Assembly: GCA_030272585.1 (NCBI GenBank)
Contig: BSYQ01000005.1
Span: forward strand, 3,286,001 to 3,350,000
Origin: Bryopsis sp. KO-2023
Lineage: Eukaryota > Chlorophyta > Ulvophyceae > Bryopsidales > Bryopsidaceae
DNA length: 64,000 nucleotides
Direction: 5' to 3'
The notes beneath the pieces are model-generated. The model had not been told where the DNA came from and did not search any database. It saw only the letters and a program-made list of their open reading frames with translations. Of this stretch, positions 11,408-23,747 are shown piece by piece (positions within the stretch are counted from its first letter, which is position 1; the number at the start of each line of letters is the position of its first letter). Position numbers and translations under genes: made by a program.

Positions 11408-14400
11408 TTAGTAAGCATTACCAATCCTGATGGTCCTGTCGTTCAAAGACTGAGTCACCCTGTTGTTGTCAGAGAAACGATTGCAGCCACCTGCACACAA
11501 ATTTAAAAAAAAAAATTAACAGAGGGAATTGGAACAACCAATAAGTGAAGGCATACACATGCAAAAAAAAATGAAAGTGTATACAAGATCCAACAGAAAG
11601 ATGACTGATGAAACATGCACTTGGTGCTGCACTGCTCTCATAGCTGTCGTATTTTAACACATCCCCAAAGGACCTCTGTCGACCAGCTGATTCTACAGTG
11701 GAAAGGAATATATTGAAAACTTGAAACACACAGGGTGGCTCACCTTCGTTTCCTGCACAGTCAGGAGCCTCAACATCGATAATAGTCTGCTTCAGCTGAA
11801 GGATCTGCAAACACCACAAAGAGATGTGTTGAGAATTGTGTTGTGTGGGGGAAAGCCACCCTGACATGAGCTTTCGAGGGGGGGGTGGGGAAAAGGTTTC
11901 CAAGGAAAATTCCACATCCGTTGTAGAGCTCTCCTTCCATGAGAATATGCCAAGTCTCAGCTGTGAATGACATTTTTCTCGGCGACACCACTTGGAAATA
12001 TTTACCCACTTCACCAAAGAGAAAAAAGATTCCACAATCCAAACAATTCTCAGGTCCTCCCTCAAGTCAGGTTACTTCTTCAAAAAGAATGATGTTTATA
12101 AGTGTCCGTGTGTTTTGTCATGAAACCGAAATTACCTCCTTGGATGTAACGGACAGAGGGGTGAGGAGAGAGATCCAGAAAACGCCTTCGGTGCAGGGAG
12201 CGGTGGTCAGACTTCCTGTCAAGGTGGCGACACTTCCAAGGTTGGGCAGCAGGGAGTCCAAGTCGAACTGACCGGGTCGCTTCACTCCATTCTGCACAGC
12301 GCCAACAGAAGATGTTTTGATAATATAATAATATTGCTTAGTATATCCCAACAGAGCACGACATCTGGGAACGTCGATTCAAGCACTTGCAGAGGACGTT
12401 TTCTTTGTCTGGTCTCCCTGAAAGAGAGGATGGGGTCAGGAGGAAATACAAAGGGTAACATCGCCTTTGATAACAAGCTGCTTGACCAATGAAAGGGTGG
12501 ATCATATTTACTCAATGTGGTTGAGTATCTCATACAGTGCAGCTTTGAGGATGTTTCGTGTAAAGTCGAGTCGACAATACCTCTTTGCCGGCCTGGCTGA
12601 CAAGGATGTCGGCATCAGTTCCAAACATCTCACTCAGAGAGCTGGATCCGATGGAGTCGTCCACATTCAAGAAAATGCCGATTACGGCTGGGCAGCCCAA
12701 ACCTCCGCTGGCCTTGAGTCCATCGCAGTATGCGGACTCACCATCCTTAACAAAGTTCACAATATGGATGACTCCATCATAAAGGTTACCTGAACATCAA
12801 AAAAAAAATTATCTCATCAAGTGCTCCATCGCTCAACCGACTGATTAATCACAAGCCTCCCCCCACTTTAGACAAATTGTGGAACTGTGGTGGTGTGGTG
12901 GTTCTCCAACTTTAACATAGTACTATGTTAAGGCAGGGATTTTGGACAGAGTGCATGGAAATTTTTGCCCAAGACAATAGCAATGCATTGTGGCCTGTCC
13001 TTGAATTCAATGTATGAGCTCACCGTCAACAGAGGCTTCACTGGGAGCATGGAAATGGAGCTGGGCTGGCTCAATTCCAACCCTCTTCACCTTGCCCTCA
13101 CCAGGGAGCAACCCTTGCAGAGGAGCGAAGATGTTTCCGTCTGCAAAAATCACAGCACTGCTCGTTGAAAAAGACAACTAGGAAGTGCAGCCAGATACAC
13201 TTCAAGATCGATTCCACATGTTCACTCTTCTTTCCCTTCTGCTTTCTTCTACCCCTGACCAGTTGTACAACTCTCGTGACCAAAAAGTGGCCAATAAGAG
13301 AGTATTTTTTTATCCCAAATTTTTAGGCAACCACTTTCTGACACGCCTCGAAATTTTAACTGTAGTATGGTAAAAACATTGCACAGCCACCATCAAAGTT
13401 TCGTTTCGATTGCCTGCGTAAATTGTGAGTAATCGACGAATCGTGACTTAATTCAGGCGAAAAATCGTCTGAATCGTCGATTTTTCGCCTGTAATTCGTG
13501 TCTGTTGCCGCCGTGCTGGGTATTGTTTTTGGTATTTTTGAAGTGCGCCAATTTATTTAGGAGAACCACAACCCCGTGGGCATGTTTTTGAGTGAAATTC
13601 GATTCAGGAAGTGAATGAAAGATGAGGCTAGATTTGGAACCCCCATAGCAAAAGAGGGGAAAAATCTAGGCCCCTAACAAACACACACCAAACAATCCAA
13701 AAATCATAAACATTTGGAGACGTGTTGGAAAACACTCGAAAAAATTGCTGCCAAATTTTCAAATCGAAAGACATCAATTCAAGTCCTCTTTTGATGCAAT
13801 GACTGGAACAATGATTTTGCGTGTCCGAAATCAGGCGATTTTGGTCACGAGAGTTGTACAACTGGTCCCCTGTGTTCAGGAGTAGGGGTGCTCGAATGCT
13901 ACCATGGTGGGGCGCTTTGATTTACTGTTTGCGGCGTCACAATCGGGCAACCCCACAGGTAACCGCGCGGACTAGAGGAAAAACACATGTTTCGCCCACA
14001 CCAGCCATGCACGTAAATTCAGGTCTGACACGGATTCGAAGTCATAGCTGGGTACAAATTTAACGCACCAACGTCGGCAGCAAGGGTGACCTGCATTGGT
14101 GTGGACATTCGGTCGAAGAACATCTCAACGTGTGGCAGGGTGGACGTAGCAAAAATGGTGCTGTCTTCTGCGGTTCCCAAAGTTTGGAACCTTGGCTCGT
14201 ACTCGGGCTTGTCATAAGGAGTCAGAACTGCAGGACAGGAGCCAGGCGTTAGTTTTCTGAAAGCACCACGTCGACGCAAACAGACACACCGGAGTGAGAT
14301 AAAACCCGCGTGAACCGCCGACGCCTCCCTAACCCCGTCACGCAAAGCGTGTGGAACCGAACAAGGACGTGAATGAACGACCACCAAGTTCGCGCGCCAC

Positions 14401-15221
14401 CCAACGATCCAGGTCATATTACGCAAGAGCGAAAAGTCACAACAGTAAAGCGGCTAAAGCATGCATGCATTGGCAAAAGTCTTGGCTTGAAGAAAAAACC
14501 ATGTCGTACATCGAGATGGAATGTCGATGGGAGACTGCTTCAACCCAGTCTGGCAAAGACCAGGCCAATCCGCTCCCAGCTGTTCGTAGTTCAACCCCTT
14601 CGCACTCTGAAGCAAGCGGACAAATCAACACTTACACACAAAATATGAATAATGCTCGGCACGCGTTCGCTGCTGAAGTATAGATATTTAAGTACTCTTT
14701 CTACTGGAGTTTTTTTTCCACCCAAAGAGAGGGTTTGCTTAAGCGCGTCCTTCAATTCGCACGCTCAGGAAAAGAGGTTTGTTACTTTTCGACGTCCCTG
14801 CAACCCTCCAAAACGAAGGCAATACGCCAAGCCAAGGTTATCGGAGTAATAAAACGGGGAGACTGTGACCTTAAGGCGCCACCCTGTGAGGTATGAGGGC
14901 CCCCTGGTAGGTGCCCATGGATAGAAGAATAGAATATATTCTTTCCAGAATAGTAGAACTCTGGGGCCTATCTAGTTTGCCGTCTAGTTTATCGGGAGAG
15001 AACAGGTCCGGTATCCTACTCAACGCTGTCACTATTGCACCTAGCGGCGCTCTGTTCAGCTCTCTATTTCACCACCAACTACGTCCATATTTCCATGCAC
15101 TATGTCAGCCGCTGCTGCGGTACTTTGCGTTAAGTACCTCGTCCGCAGCGTTGACGTTCAGCACAGACGCCGATAACGCCAAAACGGCCGCGAAAAGCAT
15201 AGCTCCGAACCGTGCAGACAT
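11408..15221 (-). CDS. Alpha-type carbonic anhydrase, secreted or lumenal
   Basis: Zinc enzyme interconverting CO2 and bicarbonate. Exons: 11408..11490, 11744..11804, 12136..12291, 12581..12789, 13024..13140, 14069..14227, 14510..14606, 15138..15221; 321 aa, all phases closing. It starts with a signal peptide (MSARFGAMLFAAVLALSASV). Mature motifs in order: NYEQLGADWPGLCQTG, KQSPIDIP, the zinc ligands in QLHFHAPSEASVDG (two His), the third His in DGVIHIVNF, the substrate-pocket block TGSLTTAPCTEGVFW, and NNRVTQSLNDR near the end. All three zinc His and the TT of the TTxPC block are present. Intron 4 (13141-14068) hosts a 609-bp MITE. The signal peptide suggests a periplasmic, cell-surface or lumenal enzyme of a carbon-concentrating mechanism; location is inferred. 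Confidence 0.93.
13258..13866. mobile_element. 609-bp MITE, copy 1 (in a carbonic anhydrase intron)
   Basis: Perfect inverted ends ACCAGTTGTACAACTCTCGT at the left and the reverse complement at the right; each end contains the self-palindrome GTTGTACAAC. It is flanked by a 6-bp target duplication, CCCCTG (13252-13257 and 13867-13872). No coding capacity. A second copy of identical length lies at 56704-57312; I count about 14 substitutions and no length change between them. It sits wholly inside intron 4 of the carbonic anhydrase gene. Confidence 0.9.
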
Positions 15222-15290
15222 CCTTGAAAGTTCAAAAGCTCTGGTGGCGAGAAAAGTGTTTGTGGTTTGTTCGAGCTCGTCGGGAGTGGT

Positions 15291-15300
15291 CTATATAAGC
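15291..15300 (-). promoter_or_regulatory. TATA box of the carbonic anhydrase gene
   Basis: On the minus strand the sequence reads GCTTATATAG, about 70 nt upstream of the start codon at 15221, a normal distance for a TATA box plus a short leader. Confidence 0.5.
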
Positions 15301-17104
15301 AGAGGAGCACCTGAGTTTGATCGACACACGTCACTTTTCGCTTGAGCGGTGGTGGTGCGTCGGGGCGGCTCTGAACAGATGGATGAAAAGCCACTGTTTT
15401 GCGTATGCCGCCCCGTGGCCACAGGTCTGCCACCCAACGCTCCAGATCACCAAACCATTCGATTATCAACTTCGAAGCGTCCATTGTACATATGACTCAC
15501 GGGCTCTTGTGTCTGCGTAATATCTGTCTCTCCTCCATCCGTCGCGCGTAGAAGAATCCAAGAACTGTGGATATTATATTGTTGCGTTTCTGTGCACGCC
15601 TGGGAGGGCTCTTGGCTTTTCCTTTGCAGTGAGTTTGTGGATGCATGGAAATATCTTTCTCAAGCCACGTTTGATTTTGATTTTTGCATTCGGAATTGGA
15701 TAAATGTGTCGTATTCATGTGCGTCTTTCGCTTATTCTTGCTCTGACTTCTCCTGTGCAATTGCACGAGTTTATTCTTTATCCTCCACGCATTGTTACGG
15801 ACGTGTGTAAACAGGCCTCCACTGGAACAAGAGATATAGGCCACAACACACAGCCGAAAATTGACTGCTGTACAACATCAAGAGCAGTGTATTTTTTTTC
15901 AATTTCACTGGCCCCAGAGTGGCCTCGGCCTTTTCATCCAGCTGTGGCCCTTTTGTGGCCCAATTTGTCTGAAAAAATTACAATATGGCCCAACTTCAAA
16001 AACAAAATTTATTATATCGAATTTATTTGATGTTGTTCCTTTTGATCTTTGTGGAAGCTCGACCGATTTCTTGTATGTGGCCCCAGGCCTTACAAACTTT
16101 GGGTGAATGTGACCCTTATGTAGCCCCAAAAATTTGCTGTTCTATTTTTTGGGGGGGGCCGCAGTGGGGCCACAAAAAATACACTGATCAAGAGCACCTT
16201 TTGGAGCTGATTCTGGAAAGATTCAAAGATTCCTTGGAGTTGGGGGACCACTAGAGATGGCAGACAGCGCTTCAACCATCTGCAAAAATAACAATGAAAC
16301 GAATCCAAAGAAATTCATGAATAGTCAAAAGCATTTCTGCAACTCCCCAGAAGATGCCAGGATTTGAATTAATTCACCGAGACTCAGGCAAAATGCGATC
16401 GATGGATGAATTGATCAAACCCACTCTTGATTACACAACCATCCTGATACATGGCCATCCAATCCTACGCACAGGGGTTTCTTAGAAACAACTCCCTTTT
16501 CTGTCTTGAATTGCAAAAAAAAATCCCTTGTTTCCTAGGATCCAAAAAAAAATGAACGAAAGCATCAACTTAATAGATTTTGTCCGGTCTGTGAGCTTGA
16601 TTCTTCGCTTTGCATAAAAACGGAAAACACTGGTTTCCCCTCTGAATCCAAAATACACTTTACACTGTTTTCGATATATTCCCCCCCCCCCCTTCCCCCC
16701 CTCGACCGTTTTTGATTTGATACAATTTTTCCACTGTTGTTTCAAAAGCTCTCTCTCTCTCTCTTTTTCTTTCTTTTTTTTTTTTTTCAAAACCAAAAAA
16801 TGCAGGATCTCGAGATGCAAGATGCATTTTCCTTGCAAGAAAGAAAGAAAGAAAAACCTCGGAAAAATAAAATACACTTCCAGCTTTTTTTTCTTTTAAC
16901 GGGTGGGAATGCTTATATTCCAATTTTTCAACGTGGTCAACCCTGCTTCCCACCCTCCCTTCTTTTCATCTGAACCTCCCGCAAAAAAGGATGGAATTCC
17001 CAAACTACTGGAAGAAAAAAACACGACAATACGTAGGAAGGTAATACATCTATATATATACATCCATCCACATATTTGAGAATCTCATTTGCATCTCGAT
17101 TTTA
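15301..17104. other. Intergenic region with a hAT MITE
   Basis: Lies between the carbonic anhydrase promoter and the cysteine protease 3' end. It contains the MITE at 15885-16186, a C-rich tract near 16681-16701 and CT/T microsatellite near 16749-16786. No gene could be supported. Confidence 0.4.
15885..16186. mobile_element. Non-autonomous hAT element (MITE), 302 bp
   Basis: Ends read CAGTGTATTTTTT on the left and AAAAAATACACTG on the right, flanked by an 8-bp target duplication ATCAAGAG (15877-15884 and 16187-16194). The CAGTG start and 8-bp duplication place it in the hAT superfamily. The subterminal parts repeat the word TGGCCCC in both orientations. No coding capacity. Confidence 0.85.
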
Positions 17105-20100
17105 TCAAGATACTTGCAGGCGTTGGCGGTTTTTGGAGCTTCCGTAACCGAACTTTGAAAATTGATTGCGAGGTGGGAGTGGGGTTTCTTTTTTGGTACT
17201 GCTGGACGACCATGGGAAGACACGGTTGGCTGGCCTCTTCTCTCCCATCGCCACGCTCGCTATAGAAGGATCCGAAGCTTTGCAATCCAGGTCGACCATG
17301 TTGCAAATCGGGGTGGCAACCGGGCAACAATGCTGCAAAAAAAAATAGGGAAGCAAAAAAAAAAATCAAAAAAAATCAACCGGAAAGGACTCAAAAGTCG
17401 AGTGAAAGAGTCAAAGAGAGGGTAAAACAAAAACGCTGTTGAAAGTTGGTGGTTTTGGTATCCAAATGCGGTTTTTCTGGCGAAATTTCGGCATGAGTGG
17501 AATGCAAAGGACGAAAACAGAATAAAAAAGCACGACTCACCACGCCATCCGAGCAGCAAATCGCGTTCTCGAAGGGGCAACACCCGTACTCGAAACACAC
17601 CCCGAACAAGCCATAGATGCAGCAGCAAGTTTCCCCTTTCGAACACTCGTTGAAAGCATCGCAAGTGAGCTGAGGACCTGGGGGAGGCATCGGCCTTGGT
17701 GCCGGTGCAGGCTCAGGCCCAGGGGCAGGTGGAGTTGGGGGTGCGGGCGCAGGCTCTGGAGCAGGGGGTCCTGGAATTGGATTCGGAGATGTTTTCACAG
17801 GATAGGAAGCCGCCATGGTGATTCCACACTGGCCATCGTCCCCGTTCTTCCCCAAACCGAGTTTTACGTAGCCGTGCTCCCCCCAGTCCGGCCCCCATGA
17901 GTTTTTCACCAGGAAATATTCGTTCATGGGCTCGATGCTGTAGCCCACCACCAGGACGCCGTGATTGAGGTCGGTGGTGCAGTAGGCCTCGTAGATGCCG
18001 CCTCCGTAGAGTTGGAAGCCGAGGTCCCCAGCATTGATGGCCACACTCACGGGCTGGGGGGTTAGATTGCACAGGAATGGATCAGAATGCGTCTTTTTTC
18101 CGTCAAGCCTTTTTCGCCGCGTTTTTTTTTACATAAACCATACATTACAAAATCCCATAAAGAAAGCCCTGGAGTCTTACACGAAAACGCATTAACCATA
18201 CATAAAATTCTTTACAAAAATCTCATCAAGAAAGCCCTGGAATCTTTTCACTTACTTGCTGGGAGGCGGCCTTCAGCAGCCCATCCTGCCCCACCGGACA
18301 ATCCTCGAACTCGTTGATGCTGACCACCGATCGATTCATTTTCTTCTCGTTGCACGTGCCTTGCTTGGCTAAATAGGGATACTCTTCCTCGGTGGTGAGG
18401 CCTCCGTTGTTGATAACCCATTCGAACGCATAGTCCATCCAGCCGCCGTTGCAAGAATCGTCGAATGAGGTGTCGCAATCCAGCAGCTCCTGTTCGCTCA
18501 GGGCTGTCAGTTCCCCGCTGTAAATCGCATTGGCCCCTTCGATGGCTCCGGTGGTGGAAAACGACCAGCATGAACCACACTGTATTTTCCCCGCACACAT
18601 ACACACACACAAAAAAGTTTAATCGAGAAAATCAGAAGAAGAAGAAAGAATCTGGAATGCAAATGGACCGCATTTGAGCAATGTATACCAGTGCTCTGCT
18701 TTTTTCTCCCCCCCCCCCCCCTTTTCTTAAAAACTCTGCTCTTTTTTCTTTTTTTTTTTGCAGAAAAAAAGCTTTTGTGGATGTGATGCATTTCAACATT
18801 TAAGAAATATATAAAAAAGAAAATCCAAGAGGCATGCTCCCTACCATCCACAAAAAATTATCCTTCGCATCAAAATGAAAAAAAGAACGAAAAAAAAACA
18901 CAAAAATGATTGTCCACCCAATAACGATTTTTTCTAAATATTTTTATGCTTATTGCATGGTAAAAACCATTTTCTTTTTTTTTTTAATACCTTTTTCTGA
19001 TTCTTAACGTCGGTCACCGCATTCTTTTCCCTCCAATCCATTTTTTCGGGAATTCTCTTCAAGTCGACATCCGCATGAGTAAACTTCGTCGTCCGGAGAC
19101 GCCTGTGGGGGTCTATTTTTAGACCCAAATAGTGACCATGGAATTCTTCTTCAGACATCGCTGCAAACTTATTCATTGTCAGCTGCACACCACATAAAAG
19201 AAAAGCAACCCACAAACTCAATACAAATAACCAAAACACTCGACACAAGTGAAAAAATTTGAGCGAAATGTGCGTCTGTTGATGAAAAACGATCATTCTG
19301 ATTCCATCCGCAAGCTTTGGGCCCTCTAGGATTACTAATCTGTCTGCATTGGCTGCTCTCCTATTCCCAGCCTATTTCGCACCCCCCAATTAAGAAGAAT
19401 GAAACAGAAAGAATTTCGTTCTGAAACTGAAAAACCATGTTCTAAATTTATGAAGGTTGATGGAGAAGCTTGCAAAATGAATACAGTGGGGGTGTCTATA
19501 ATTTTGTATTTCAACGATATCTGGCCACCCAATTTTTTTTTTTTGCTGCACATTCAAGCTGATGGACACACGAGATCTTGCCAAGAAGCTGCAAAGAAGC
19601 TTCCGTATTGTTTTCACCTACCCAATGAGAGGCCCCCAGTTCATTGTGTTGGGAGACCTTGCGTAGATTCTCCAGCCAAATTGTAAACCGAGTGGCCCAT
19701 TCCTGAGGGGGGAAAAAATCATAACAGACGGTAAAACCTCCCTTGCAATCTTATGTGAGTTTCATTTAAAATGAACTCCGATGAGCTTGTTTCAATTCAT
19801 TTCTGGACGGTGAATGTTCCACAAATTTCTCAATTATATAATTTCTTAATGCTTTTTGGAGCTTTTGACGGGGAGGTCCAGCTGATTTTCTGGTGGAAAA
19901 CCGCACCAACCTCAGTCCCTCGAATAAAAGGGTGGGAGTGCTCCTCCACCCATTCCTCGAAGGCAGCCACAGGGTTCATCTGTAGAGGGGGAAAAAAACA
20001 ACCCATCAAATTTTCGGATAACATTTTTTGGGGGAGAAACTTAACTATGCGTCGAAGACGCGCTTGCGTCCGACGCTGTTGAAACTCCATAGAAGGGGAA

Positions 20101-20450
20101 AGGAAGCGACAGAAACTGATTCCGCAGAAGAGAAACGGGAACGGAAGATGAGAAAAGATGGAAGCTTCCGACTTTGATTCGTTTTCGTGGGGCGTTGATA
20201 AAACGCGATTGGACGAGTGCTTCTCGAGTTCTTAACAGTACCTCATTCGTGGAAATGGTTTGAAACACGACCCAAACACAACTCGAAAAAAAAATAGCGA
20301 AGTCAATGCACGAGCAAGTCAATCTCTCGGTCAACCCACCATTTTGAGGTTCAGATCGCGGTCGTTTTCCCACCTATTTGTAGGAATTGCTGCGGCGTAA
20401 ACCGCACTCGCTAGTCCCAAACAGACCAGAAATAACTTTCGTTGTTGCAT
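17105..20450 (-). CDS. Papain-family cysteine protease with C-terminal granulin domain
   Basis: RD21-like protease expected in the vacuole or secretory route. Exons: 17105..17332, 17541..18053, 18256..18579, 18991..19182, 19622..19702, 19911..19979, 20340..20450; 505 aa, and every exon ends in phase 0. Signal peptide QRKLFLVCLGLASAVYA; I29 prodomain with FEEWVEEH, ATRFTIWLENLRKV and NKFAAMSEEEF; mature domain from about residue 150 with catalytic Cys in CGSCWSFS, His in DLNHGVLVVGY, Asn in VKNSWGPDWGE and oxyanion-side NQKK. A Pro/Ala linker follows (PGPPAPEPAPAPPTP), then a granulin domain with repeated CC pairs (ETCCCIYGLFGVC, GCCPFENAICCSDG, HCCPVATPIC). A Ser/Lys-rich tail of about 60 aa after the granulin makes it slightly longer than plant RD21. 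The exon boundary inside the granulin splits it in two. Confidence 0.95.
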
Positions 20451-21687
20451 CTTTGTTCCTTTTTTTTTTCAGTTCGTTTCTTCAACAACGTCCACCACCA
20501 ACCAGCTCGAGTAAAACTTTGGGAAGGGGGAAATGAATTAACTCGCGATTGAGCACTCGGGCAATAAAAATACAGTTCGACAAAACACGCTCTTTTCCAG
20601 AAACGGACACACAGTGACGGAAACAGCCCAGCGCAGCTCTCTAGCGCAGTCGTGGTGCTGCGGTGACGTGACATGACATGTTCGTGGATCGGATTTTCAA
20701 GCTGTGGTTTTCTTGGAGCAGTCTCTTTGGGTGAACCCCAACCTGGTCAAGAGCCGGTCTGGCTAATTTCAAGGTCGTGGACATGACCAGAGCAGTAGTT
20801 TTGGTGGAGTCCCTATCTTGCATGAGTTTTTCGCCAGCCAAGAGGGGTGCCAAAACTTTGGTCCGAGTCCCTTTATCCCCAACCGTTTGGATTGTCCATA
20901 AAAAAATAAAAAAATAGTTTTCTTTAGGGGTCAGCATCCAAGAGCTTCGTTCTTCATTGTTTTGTTGCTTCGGCCGAACCATCTCAAGAATTGCTTCTGA
21001 AATGCAGAAAGCAGTGTGAGAACAAGAAAATGGAAAGCATGATTTTAATAGCATTTCGAAAACAATATCAAAAACCCACCATTCAATATCAAATGAAGCC
21101 AAGAGAACGAAAAACTCACACAGACACACACACCTATCATTGAAGAGATTAAATCACACTGGGTTTTAACAAAATATGATCCAAATGCATCCTAAACTAA
21201 CTGATCGAGAATATTACATTAAGAATGAGACATGCATAGCCATCAAAACATAACAAAGAAACAAAAAAAACAGGGAAACGAAACAAAACAGAAAAGTCCC
21301 CCAACATTCATCATGCCGAAAGCCCTCTCAAAATATCAGTCAAGAAAACAGAAAAAAAAAAAGCAAAAGCAAAAGAACCAAGAACGAAAATATATGTTAC
21401 GACACATAATTCCAATACCACGGCGCAACCATCCCCATTCATTCAAAGCCAACAATACCTCCCCTCGATCATTCTTTTTTTTTTCTCTTTTCTGACTTGG
21501 TTCAACAAATCTTTCTATAGGACACACCCTATTTTCTTCTTTTGGTGCTTTGGATCAGCAGGGCATTCGTTCAAGAAAGAGAGAGAAAAAAGAAACAGAA
21601 AAAGAAAAAAGACTTCTTATCTCTCACTCTTTCCTTCTCACCCTCACTCTCTCACACTTTCTCTATCTCACACTTTTTTTCTCCCCT
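20451..21687. other. Intergenic region upstream of the cysteine protease
   Basis: A minus-strand open frame of about 125 codons follows a possible acceptor near 21003 and ends near 20641. It includes residues read from poly-T, has no recognisable domain and no matching upstream exon, so I do not call it. The rest is A-rich and CT-rich low-complexity sequence (21230-21480 and 21590-21700). Confidence 0.3.
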
Positions 21688-22295
21688 TCAACTCCCGCTG
21701 GCCTGGGGTTTCGATTCTGCTTTATCCTCACTGGATGGAAAAAGCTCCTTTTTCAGAGCCATGATATCTCCTTTCTCGAAGCCCAACTTGACAGCAACCC
21801 CCAAAACGGGTCCCACCAGGATGGAAGGCAACAAAGCCATAAAAGGGGCAACTATGGTTCCCGCAGCTGGAATGGAGGCAACCCCCCGTTTCGCAACCAT
21901 CATCGACGCGATCCCAGCCAACATGCTGACTCCATACTTGCGGAAAAATCCCTTGGCTGAGGTGGCTGATGCAAATTTCACCACCTTGCAATACCCCCCC
22001 ACCAACAAAAAAAATCAACAACTCGAAAAGGAAAGAAAAGGCATGTATTCAGAATTCAGGGGTGTGACCAGCACATTTGATAGCCGTTGCAATTTATATG
22101 TATGCATGCATGTATGCGTCTATTTTATAGCTTATTTAAACTGCAGACTGCAGGTGTTTTCCTCTGCTAAGTCCCAGATCTATCAGACAACCTAGGGCTA
22201 GATGGGGGGAGGGACTGCTCCTATCAGGAATCGAACTAGGTGCCCAGCCAGTTGCATCACTAACCCAGAAGACCCCCCTGTGTGTCTACATGAAT

Positions 22296-22328
<33 letters not shown>

Positions 22329-23019
22329 GGGGGGGGGGGGGATGGAAATTGAGCTCATCTGGTGTTCACAGTAAGCATCCTGTTCAGGATTGCCAACATT
22401 AAACCCAACTGTGCAATTTTTTTATTAGAGAGAGAGATAGGATTTTTTGTTGCATTGGGTGATCCCAGCAATTGGAATTTACAGGCATTCAGACCCTTAC
22501 AAATGTGAAATTTCAAGGGGGAAATCATCTCGACCAGTTTGAAATTCACTGATCTAGCATTGCAAGCCGACGCATTCGTTATTCCAGATATTCGTTCCAA
22601 GCTAACCACCCAACCTGCTTGTAAAACTCGAAGAACTCCTCCTCGTCCAACACGTAATCCCCGTTCTTGTCCGCGATGTCGAGAAAGTGTTTGACCTGCT
22701 CCGTCGTGGGCTTCTTCACTTTGATATTGTAGTCCAACAAGTCTTTTTCGATCTCCGTGAAAATATACTCCACTTTTTTCGCGGCTTCTTTCGGTGAGAT
22801 CTTTCCGTTGTTGTCGTGGTCGGCTTCTCGAAAGCACTTTTCGCACGCGGCCTTGAACGCAGGGCGCTGCGTTATCATGGACTCGATCTTTTCGCCGATT
22901 TCTTCGAGCAAACCCATTTTCGCCACGGACGCAGGAAAGTCAGGGACTGGCTTCTCAGAAACTGGGGGGATGAAGTGGCAGATCGCTCTGTGTGTTGCAT
23001 GTGTTGAGGCATTTCCCAT
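21688..23019 (-). CDS. EF-hand calcium-binding protein with hydrophobic C-terminal segment
   Basis: Predicted calcium-binding protein of 233 aa, exons 21688..21984 and 22615..23019 (phase 0). Two canonical EF loops: DHDNNGKISPKE (about residues 69-80) and DKNGDYVLDEEE (about 117-128). The N-terminus MGNASTH fits an N-myristoylation site; a second possible start, MGLLEEI, lies 34 codons downstream. The second exon encodes a Gly/Ala/Val-rich hydrophobic region (SMLAGIASMMVAKRGVASIP, then GTIVAPFMALLPSILVGPVL) and a charged Ser-rich end. This arrangement suggests membrane attachment at both ends. The splice donor (GTTGGG) and acceptor (GCAAG) are weak, so the joining of exons is less certain than the EF hands. 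I do not recognise a named family. Confidence 0.7.
22190..22285 (-). repeat. tRNA-like sequence, possible SINE fragment
   Basis: On the minus strand an A-box-like GGGTTAGTGATGCAACTGG is followed about 25 nt later by a B-box-like AGTTCGATTCC. The arms do not pair well, so it is not a working tRNA. It lies in the EF-hand gene intron, next to a long T then G run (about 22292-22341). Confidence 0.3.
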
Positions 23020-23747
23020 TTGAAAATCAACTCTATAATCAGATAATCACGTTTTGACGGACAGCAGTGGCCATTGGGCGCGTCAAAGCTCAGTTCCTGC
23101 TACCAACCCACAGTTTGGTCGACAGAAACTGAACTGCTTCGTAGGTTGGAGACGCAACGTCTATCTGGGTTAGGATCTTGGCGCGGAGGCTTAACGTCTT
23201 TCCACGGAACTGAGTGCGAAACATATAACCTCTTCCCCGACTCATACGCCTTCGACATCCAAGAGGCGTTGATGATGTCCAGCACACAGAAACACTTGTT
23301 CTTTTTGAGCACTGTAATAGTCACGTGTTTCAGAGTGTTTGTTCGGTTATTTGGTTATCTTTCAGAGGTTTTTAGCAGAGGTTGCTCTTGTAAAGTTTTG
23401 ATCGCTTGTTCTTCTTCAATCGTGAAAGAGCGAATGTATTCTTAAAATTGCACGCCCTAGCTTTTCAGAGTAACAATTAAAAATTAAAAAATCAATCAGA
23501 AACAATCAGTTTCCATGTTTTCTATTCGCAGTTCTATTCGGCAGTATATTTTGACGAGGTGTCAAAAGGCAACTATGGGTTCTTGTTAACTGATTAGGTC
23601 TCACTACAAGTTCTATGCAACTCCCCAGAATAACCCCCCCCCAAAAGCTCCCCCCCCACTACCCTCTATCTCTCTTCCAAATTGAGAAGAAACTGAGCAC
23701 AACCAGGCACAACTGCAAAGAAAAGATACCCAAGATCTCATTTTCGA
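23020..23747. other. Intergenic region; unassigned minus-strand open frame
   Basis: A minus-strand frame at about 23090-23324 reads LDIINASWMSKAYESGKR and continues to QTVGW before a stop. Its composition looks protein-like, but I find no start, partner exon or family. The remainder is AT-rich with C runs near 23633-23660. Confidence 0.25.

Noticed and set aside
14911-15345. Plus-strand frame of 144 codons
   Set aside because: It is antisense to the first exon and promoter of carbonic anhydrase.
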